64,000 nucleotides of DNA from CATQHW01 sp965215345 (GTDB lineage: Bacteria > Spirochaetota > Spirochaetia > SZUA-6 > Bin103), in contig CBDCDL010000002.1 of the NCBI GenBank assembly GCA_965215345.1, positions 1,054,001 to 1,118,000 of the forward strand. Direction: 5' to 3'. A program made the position numbers and the translations under genes. This document shows, piece after piece, positions 59,191-64,000 of the stretch. The number at the start of each line of letters is the position of its first letter. The stretch's first letter is position 1. The notes under the pieces were generated by a model. The model ran no database searches. It saw only the letters and a program-made list of their open reading frames with translations, and was not told the origin of the DNA.

Positions 59191-59625
59191 TCACGGCGCG
59201 TCGCTGGATTCCACGAGCAGTTCAAGCTCTCGGGCGAGTACACTGAACACGCCGTTCATCTTGACCAGGTGCTCGTGCACGGTGGCATCGGCCAAGCCGA
59301 CGTACTCGTGGGCCAGGACATTGCGGAACCCACCGAGCCCGCGCAGCGACTCGTAAAGATCCGCAGAGATCAGGGCATGCCGGTGCGCGTTGGTCAGGAT
59401 CTCTTCATGGGTGTCGCTGACCACCTCGTGCCGCGCGCTCAGCACGTGGTTCAGAATGTCGAGGACGCTCCCGGCGATGAGGAAGAGCAACCGCTCGACT
59501 GCATACCGGGTCGTTCGGCTCTGCAGGTAGTCGTCCAGAGAGAAGGCTCGCCACTGAGACAGATCCGCACCGTACTGGCGCAGCAACTCGAGCCTCTCCA
59601 GCAGGCTCTCAGGCCGATACACCAT
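59191..59625 (-). CDS. hepT: HepT-type HEPN toxin
   Basis: A 144-residue HEPN ribonuclease of the DUF86/HepT family. The catalytic R-x4-H-x-Y motif is RNVLAHEY (Arg-101, His-106, Tyr-108), where the Tyr is the residue AMPylated by MntA in characterised systems. ERLLFLIAGSVLDILNHVLS is the core helix. Unneutralised HepT cleaves tRNA or mRNA. It follows the MntA gene with 17 bases of overlap. Confidence 0.82.
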   Translation of the reverse strand: MVYRPESLLERLELLRQYGADLSQWRAFSLDDYLQSRTTRYAVERLLFLIAGSVLDILNHVLSARHEVVSDTHEEILTNAHRHALISADLYESLRGLGGFRNVLAHEYVGLADATVHEHLVKMNGVFSVLARELELLVESSDAP

Positions 59626-60049
59626 TGCGCCGGTTCCTGCGCCGCTGCAGGTACGACATGCGGTCCCGATACCGCCAGATCACCCGCCGCTCGAATTCGT
59701 TGAGTCGATCGGCGTCCGCGTAGTGAAGGAGCCTCCCGTCCCGGATCACCGAGAACGCCACTCCCGCTTTCGCCTGGTTCAGCCAGACCAGATCCAGCCG
59801 CTCCGTGTGCAGCAAGCCGGTAAGTGTCCCACGCAACGCGAACAGGTCATCCCATCGGAAGTCGTCCGTCGTGTATATGGCAAGGTCCACGTCCGAGTGG
59901 GCGTCCCCCTCGCCGACCGCGCGCGAACCGAACAGGTATACCGCCTCGATACGGGCGTCGCGGAGCGTTGCCGGCAGCAGCAGGTCGACGCACTCGCTCG
60001 TCGACAGGCCTACGGGCCTGGTCCCCTTCCATCGCTCGCGTACCGCCAT
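59609..60049 (-). CDS. mntA: MntA-type nucleotidyltransferase antitoxin
   Basis: A 146-residue minimal nucleotidyltransferase. LFGSRAVGEGDAHSDVDLAI carries Gly-Ser (41-42), ten residues, then Asp-53-x-Asp-55, the complete GSx10DxD signature. In characterised pairs MntA inactivates HepT by adding AMP to the Tyr of R-x4-H-x-Y. The pair order (mntA first, overlapping hepT) is the usual one. It is different from the MNT/HEPN pair at 17575-18550. Confidence 0.82.
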   Translation of the reverse strand: MAVRERWKGTRPVGLSTSECVDLLLPATLRDARIEAVYLFGSRAVGEGDAHSDVDLAIYTTDDFRWDDLFALRGTLTGLLHTERLDLVWLNQAKAGVAFSVIRDGRLLHYADADRLNEFERRVIWRYRDRMSYLQRRRNRRNGVSA

Positions 60050-60187
60050 GTCGTTCCGCTCGGAAGGTCACTGTATCGGCAGCGCACGGTCGCGGCCACC
60101 GTGTGGGCACGGGACGTGAAGCCCCCGTCAGAACCGCCCCCGATGGTGGCGCAGCACGCGGAGGCCGGCCGTAGTACCCTGCCGGCG

Positions 60188-61066
60188 ATGAAACGGAGGA
60201 TCCTCGGAAAGACCCGACTGCGCGCCACGGTGCTCGGCTACGGTGCCATGGAGCTGCGAGATCCCGGGCGAGTGAGCGACCGCGAGGCGGATCGCCTGCT
60301 CGGCGCCGTCCTCGACGGCGGCATCAACTTCATCGACACGAGCCCCGACTACGGCGTGTCCGAGGACCGCATCGGCAAGTACCTCTGCCATCGGCGCAGC
60401 GACTACGTGCTGGCCACGAAGTGCGGCTGCAACGTGGACGACCGCGGCGCCGGCCGCGAACCCCGCCACGTCTGGACGCGCGAGCAGCTTCTCCGGAACA
60501 TCGAGCAGTCGCTGCGACGGCTGCGGACCGACCACGTCGACATCTGGCAGCTCCATGGCGCGCGGGTCGAGGATGTGGACGGCGCCGGGCTGCTGGAGGT
60601 CATGCACGAGGTGAAGGCCACCGGCAAGGCCCGCCACGTGTCGATCTCGTCCACGCTTCCGGACATCAGCACCTACCTGCTGCGGCGGGCGTTCGCCACC
60701 TACCAGATCCCCTACTCCGCGCTGCAGCGGGAGCACGAGCTGGTGATCCGTGAGGTCGCGGCCGCCGGCGCGGGCGTGATCATCCGCGGCGGAGTCGCCA
60801 AGGGGGAGCACTCCGCGCGGATGGCGAATCGGTGGAAGCTGTGGGAGACCTGCAACCTCGACGAGTTCGTGGCCGAGGGCGAGTCACGATCCGGGTTCCT
60901 GCTGCGGCTCACGATCACCCACCCCGGCATGCACACGACCATCGTGGGAACGAGCAATCCGCGGCACCTCGCCGAAAACCTGGCGGCCGCCGAGCGCGGC
61001 ACCGTGCGCGAAGACACCTATGCCGAGATCCAGCGACGGCTCACCGGGGCCGGCGAGCACCCGTAG
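60188..61066 (+). CDS. Aldo/keto reductase
   Basis: A 292-residue aldo/keto reductase starting at ATG 60188; upstream continuation of the frame is antisense to mntA. The tetrad regions are GGINFIDTSPDYGVSEDRIG (Asp, Tyr), YVLATKCGC (Lys) and DIWQLHGARVEDVD (His). TIVGTSNPRHLAENLA is the cofactor phosphate loop. The stretch NVDDRGAGREPRHVWT is like that of L-fucose/rhamnose-type dehydrogenases of the family, but the substrate is not fixed. Divergent from mntA with a 138-base gap. Confidence 0.83.
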   Translation: MKRRILGKTRLRATVLGYGAMELRDPGRVSDREADRLLGAVLDGGINFIDTSPDYGVSEDRIGKYLCHRRSDYVLATKCGCNVDDRGAGREPRHVWTREQLLRNIEQSLRRLRTDHVDIWQLHGARVEDVDGAGLLEVMHEVKATGKARHVSISSTLPDISTYLLRRAFATYQIPYSALQREHELVIREVAAAGAGVIIRGGVAKGEHSARMANRWKLWETCNLDEFVAEGESRSGFLLRLTITHPGMHTTIVGTSNPRHLAENLAAAERGTVREDTYAEIQRRLTGAGEHP

Positions 61067-61088
61067 CACGAAACGGTACCACGACCAC

Positions 61089-61577
61089 GTGATCGACGCC
61101 GTCGTCTTCGACTGGGACGGGACGCTGATGGACGACGATGCGAGCTGGCGGCGCTGCGTGGCGGCGACGGCGGACGTTCCCCTCTTCGACGACGTGATCG
61201 AATGCCTGGACGCCCTGCGCGGCCGATTCCGGCTGGGCGTGCTGACCAACGGATCGACGGCCACCCATATCCCCAAGGTGGAGGCGTCGGGCCTGCGCGA
61301 CTGTTTCGGCTCGGTGACCACCACCGATGTCGGCGCCGGCAAGCCGCTGCCGGCGATCTTCGACCACGCGCTGGCGACCCTGGATGCCGCGCCGTCGCGG
61401 TCGGTCTACGTCGGCGACTCGCCGGCCAGGGACGTCGCCGGCGCCAACGGCGCCGGCATGACGTCGGTCTGGATCAACCGCACCGGTGCCCGGCTCGCGG
61501 CCGGCGACCCGGTTGCGGACGCGGAGATCGTATCCCTGCGCGAGCTTCCCGGCCTGCTCGACCGCCTGAGCACGTAG
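61089..61577 (+). CDS. Small HAD-superfamily phosphatase
   Basis: A 162-residue HAD hydrolase starting at GTG 61089. All four motifs are there: VFDWDGTLMD (nucleophile Asp and acid Asp), LGVLTNGSTAT (Ser/Thr), AGKPLPAIFD (Lys) and YVGDSPARDVAGANGAGM (Asp pair). The usual cap domain is almost absent (about 35 residues between motifs I and II), so the active site is open and could accept larger or protein-bound substrates. It starts 23 bases after the aldo/keto reductase stop. Confidence 0.82.
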   Translation: MIDAVVFDWDGTLMDDDASWRRCVAATADVPLFDDVIECLDALRGRFRLGVLTNGSTATHIPKVEASGLRDCFGSVTTTDVGAGKPLPAIFDHALATLDAAPSRSVYVGDSPARDVAGANGAGMTSVWINRTGARLAAGDPVADAEIVSLRELPGLLDRLST

Positions 61578-61653
61578 ATCGGCGCGCCCGGACGGCGCCG
61601 GCACCGGCGGCACGCACTCGCCACCGGCGCCACATACCGGGAATCTCCTTCGG

Positions 61654-62922
61654 TTATTGCCCCGCGCTGTCCCAGAACTCGTCGAACTCCCGGAGCGTCT
61701 CCCGCACGTCGGTGACGCTGCCGGCCAGGAACGCCTGGCCGACCCGGTCGTAGATCGCGTTGATACCGCCCGGCGGCGCCTCGCCCACGATCAGGCCGTA
61801 CAGCCCGGAGGTGGTGGGCGGCACCGAGAGCATGTCCATCATCTCCTGCTGGAGCACCGACATGGGATAGGTCAGCGGGGGATCCAGGGCGGAGAACAGC
61901 CCGTCCACCTGCAGCAGCTTGGCGCCGTACACGTCGTCCATGGTCGTGAACTTGAGCAGCTCGAAGGCCACCTCGGGATGATCGGACTCGATGTAGATGC
62001 CGCCCGAGCCGTAGCTCAGGCTCTGCAGCAGGTGCGGAACGCCGTCCGACGACGGCGCGTAGAAGACCCCGACCTCGAAGTCCTTGTCGGCGGCAGCCTC
62101 GGCGGCCGTGAACCAGCTCCCCATCGGGTAGATCGCCGCCGTGCCGGCCAGGAACTGCTGCTCCAGGTCGGCGTAGCCGACGCTGAGGGCGCCCTTGTTG
62201 AAGCATCCGTTGTCCACGAGCTGCTTGTAGTACTCCGCGGCCTCGGCGAAGCCCTCCTCGAACGACACCTCACCGGCCCAGCGGTCGGCATACCACCGCG
62301 GGTTGTGATGGAACACCTCGGCGGAGGTGAAGATCGAGAACGCGTAGCCGGCAACCCATTCGCCGCCGGTGATGATGGGCGTGATCCCCGCTGCCTTCAG
62401 CGTCTCGCAGGCGGCCGAGAACTCGTCCCAGGTCGCAGGCGGATCGCCCAGGCCGGCCTCCGCCCACAGCGACTTGTTGTAGAACAGCAGGCCCTGCGGC
62501 TGCACCGCCGTGGGCAGGCCGTACAGCACTCCCTTGTAGCGGGCGGAATCCAGGTTGCGGATGCGCGCGAGGTCCGGATCGTCGTCGGGCAACGCCCACA
62601 GGATGCCGGCGTCCGCGAACACGTTGATGGTGATGTTGGACATCAGGTCGGGCACGTCGCCGGCGGCGATGCGCGTCTTGATGAAGTCGTCGGCAGCCGG
62701 GGTGACGGCGGCGTTGGCCTCGATCAGCTCGATCGTCACGTCCGGGCGGTCGGCCACGAATGCGTCGGCGATCTCCTGCCAGAACTCCAGGCTCAGGTTG
62801 GGGGTCACCCACACCTGCCATGAGATCTCCTTGGACTCGTCGGCGTCTTCCTGGCCCGCGGCAAAGCCGGAGGCGGCGCCGAGCAGGCATGCGCACAGGA
62901 GCGGTGCCAGTCGTTTCGTCAT
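61654..62922 (-). CDS. Extracellular solute-binding protein, sugar type
   Basis: A 422-residue binding protein, start ATG 62922, with GAGGAG seven bases upstream. The frame is open to 63219 but the signal peptide (MTKRLAPLLCACLLGAASGF) begins at 62922. The mature chain shows ISWQVWVTPNLSLEFWQEIA, FIKTRIAAGDVPDLMSNITI, and GLLFYNKSLWAEAGLGDPPA (the usual family-1 turn). No permease is next to it, so it is either an orphan subunit of a transporter elsewhere or separated by rearrangement. It differs from the binding protein at 55129. Confidence 0.85.
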   Translation of the reverse strand: MTKRLAPLLCACLLGAASGFAAGQEDADESKEISWQVWVTPNLSLEFWQEIADAFVADRPDVTIELIEANAAVTPAADDFIKTRIAAGDVPDLMSNITINVFADAGILWALPDDDPDLARIRNLDSARYKGVLYGLPTAVQPQGLLFYNKSLWAEAGLGDPPATWDEFSAACETLKAAGITPIITGGEWVAGYAFSIFTSAEVFHHNPRWYADRWAGEVSFEEGFAEAAEYYKQLVDNGCFNKGALSVGYADLEQQFLAGTAAIYPMGSWFTAAEAAADKDFEVGVFYAPSSDGVPHLLQSLSYGSGGIYIESDHPEVAFELLKFTTMDDVYGAKLLQVDGLFSALDPPLTYPMSVLQQEMMDMLSVPPTTSGLYGLIVGEAPPGGINAIYDRVGQAFLAGSVTDVRETLREFDEFWDSAGQ

Positions 62923-63098
62923 CAGGTTCTCCTCGGGATTGGTCAGCGCAGGAGGGGAACGCCCGGCACGGTGCCGGCGCGGCCCCTGTCTCTGTGGCGG
63001 ACACAGTGCATCACGGGCCGGCCGCCTGGCCACCCCGGCACGGATCTGACGCGATGAACCACGCAGGGCCGCAGATCCTGACGAGCCGTGCGGGCCGT

Positions 63099-63500
63099 TT
63101 ACGGCGGGCAGATCAGCGGAATGACGTCGCGCTTGTTGCGGCGATAGATGCCGAAGTCCCTTCGATCGACGGTAATCACCGAGTGGCGCGGAAACAGTTC
63201 GCTCATGCGAATAAGGCACAGATCGGCCAGATCGGGGTTCCGATCGTCGTACTTCGCCGCCAATTCCGCCAGACGATCCAGATGGCTGGCTGCCTCGAAT
63301 GACAGTTGGACCAATCCGTCATCGATCATGGCCAGCACCAGCGAGACGCTCGAAAGGTGATATGCGGTCTCGGCCAGCACCGCCTCGCAGGTCAGACAGG
63401 GCGCGGTGACTCTGCGAGCGACGCTGACCGCCCACTCATTATGGGTGTCGCGGGCGTTGGCGAACGCGACCAGGAAGCCGGTATCGGCGATCCCCTTCAC
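63099..63500 (-). CDS. PIN-domain toxin (VapC-type)
   Basis: A 133-residue PIN ribonuclease starting at GTG 63500. Acidic residues are in IADTGFLVAFANARD (Asp), LTCEAVLAETAYHLS (Glu), and LADLCLIRMSELF with VITVDRRDFGIYRRN (Asp). The start overlaps the antitoxin stop (GTGA at 63497-63500). It is the third PIN module in the window; all three use NTGA coupling to a small upstream protein. Confidence 0.82.
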   Translation of the reverse strand: MKGIADTGFLVAFANARDTHNEWAVSVARRVTAPCLTCEAVLAETAYHLSSVSLVLAMIDDGLVQLSFEAASHLDRLAELAAKYDDRNPDLADLCLIRMSELFPRHSVITVDRRDFGIYRRNKRDVIPLICPP

Positions 63501-63712
63501 GACGTGGAAAACCCTTTTCTGGTCGAAAGGTCCTGTGCCAGACGCACCGACCCGGCAAGGCGCATGAATCGCCGCGCCTGCGTATCCTCACGCCGCGCCT
63601 TTTCCAACTGATCGCGGATCACCCGTCCCTGCGACACGCCCATCGCCTTGGCCGTTTCCTCGACCCACTCCGCAAGATCGTCCTGAAGCCTGATCGTCAA
63701 TGTATGTCCCAT
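63497..63712 (-). CDS. Ribbon-helix-helix antitoxin
   Basis: A 71-residue protein from ATG 63712 (MGHTLTIRLQDDLAEWVEET), a CopG-type ribbon-helix-helix followed by a basic and then neutral C-terminal tail for toxin binding. The longer frame up to 63847 would run into the ileS promoter and is not supported. It is divergent from ileS with 127 bases between starts. Confidence 0.78.
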   Translation of the reverse strand: MGHTLTIRLQDDLAEWVEETAKAMGVSQGRVIRDQLEKARREDTQARRFMRLAGSVRLAQDLSTRKGFSTS

Positions 63713-63839
63713 CCGGCAGATGGTAAACACATTCGACAGGGAGATCCACACAGGTACGAACCCGGTCCCACGCGCAGCCGCACGCAGCGCGACCGGGATG
63801 ATCCCTGCGTGCGCATTGCGTAGAATCGCGCACCGAGCG

Positions 63840-64000
63840 ATGAGCACCGCAACCGCACCCGCGTCCGTCTTCCAACCGGTGGAGAGTCAGGTCGACTTCC
63901 CGGCCATGGAAGAAGAGATCCTGACCTTCTGGAACGATGGCGATCTGTACCGGAAATCGGTCGAGAACCGGCCCGCCGGCCGGCCGTTCCGCTTCTACGA
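63840..64000 (+). CDS. ileS: Isoleucyl-tRNA synthetase, N-terminal fragment
   Basis: The right end of the window contains about 53 codons from ATG 63840. FQPVESQVDFPAMEEEILTF and YRKSVENRPAG match the opening of long, class I isoleucyl-tRNA synthetases, just before the first part of the catalytic domain. The gene charges tRNA-Ile. It runs off the window. I saw no T-box leader in the short upstream space. Confidence 0.85.
   Translation, partial: MSTATAPASVFQPVESQVDFPAMEEEILTFWNDGDLYRKSVENRPAGRPFRFY

Noticed and set aside
63713..63839. T-box riboswitch upstream of ileS
   Set aside because: The 127-base gap has no T-box sequence or terminator; it is too short once the divergent antitoxin promoter is allowed for.
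1..64000. CRISPR array
   Set aside because: No regularly spaced repeats of 24-40 bases with unique spacers were seen; the only direct repeats are short tandem duplications.

Overview
The window is a GC-rich bacterial chromosomal segment with tightly packed, often overlapping genes. No gene here fixes the taxonomy. The best hints are a phenylalanine-type (class Ic) ribonucleotide reductase small subunit, a lipoprotein/oligosaccharide-type ABC cassette (solute-binding protein plus two LplB/LplC-like permeases), a fused 2-oxoacid:ferredoxin oxidoreductase, a short MutY without its iron-sulphur cluster, and many host- or sponge-symbiont-type accessory genes (phytanoyl-CoA dioxygenase, Gfo/Idh/MocA, M24 peptidase, Rpn nucleases). 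An uncultured high-GC member of the Spirochaetes is my best guess, held with modest confidence.

Layout. 1-4973: a GltS-like permease fragment, an M24 peptidase, an Asp/Asn beta-hydroxylase, a Gfo/Idh/MocA dehydrogenase, then an AT-richer patch with a truncated orotate phosphoribosyltransferase-like gene. 4973-6862: a complete ISAzo13-type insertion sequence whose transposase is split at a run of eight A. 6863-10798: a metallophosphoesterase and korAB. 10795-20414: an accessory region with a DUF234-type ATPase, a broken dGTPase joined to a nucleotidyltransferase, a formamidase, a flavin oxidoreductase, a five-gene run (AAA ATPase, TOPRIM-like DUF3226 protein, MNT nucleotidyltransferase, HEPN protein, serine hydrolase), and a lipoprotein. 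20636-28487: a SelA-like PLP enzyme, then a SirB1-recD2-aldo/keto reductase-antitoxin-PIN run in which each junction is a 4-base NTGA overlap, then a YpdA-like reductase and MutY. 28517-32710: nrdA and nrdB with structured leaders. 32747-33399: a VapBC-type module.

33570-48213 is a phosphate and polyphosphate district: EamA transporter, CHAD protein, Ppx/GppA, ROK kinase and ppk, followed by the pst operon (pstS-pstC-pstA-pstB-lipoprotein-phoU) on the minus strand. Four 11-bp-spaced repeats upstream of pstS look like a Pho box. Together these genes would import phosphate, store it as polyphosphate and degrade it.

48318-64000: mutM, a frameshifted methylaspartate ammonia-lyase, a phytanoyl-CoA dioxygenase, two Rpn-type nucleases, a fused antitoxin/RelE remnant, a C45 peptidase, an Uma2 remnant, an ABC sugar or glycan uptake operon with a HIT protein, a HepT-MntA toxin-antitoxin pair, an aldo/keto reductase, a small HAD phosphatase, an orphan solute-binding protein, another PIN/RHH pair, and the 5' end of ileS.

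The most interesting signals are the ATPase/TOPRIM/MNT/HEPN operon, the dGTPase-nucleotidyltransferase hybrid, probable CTG starts in recD2 and the EamA gene, and short tandem duplications that copy stop codons at several gene ends. I saw no rRNA, convincing tRNA or CRISPR array.
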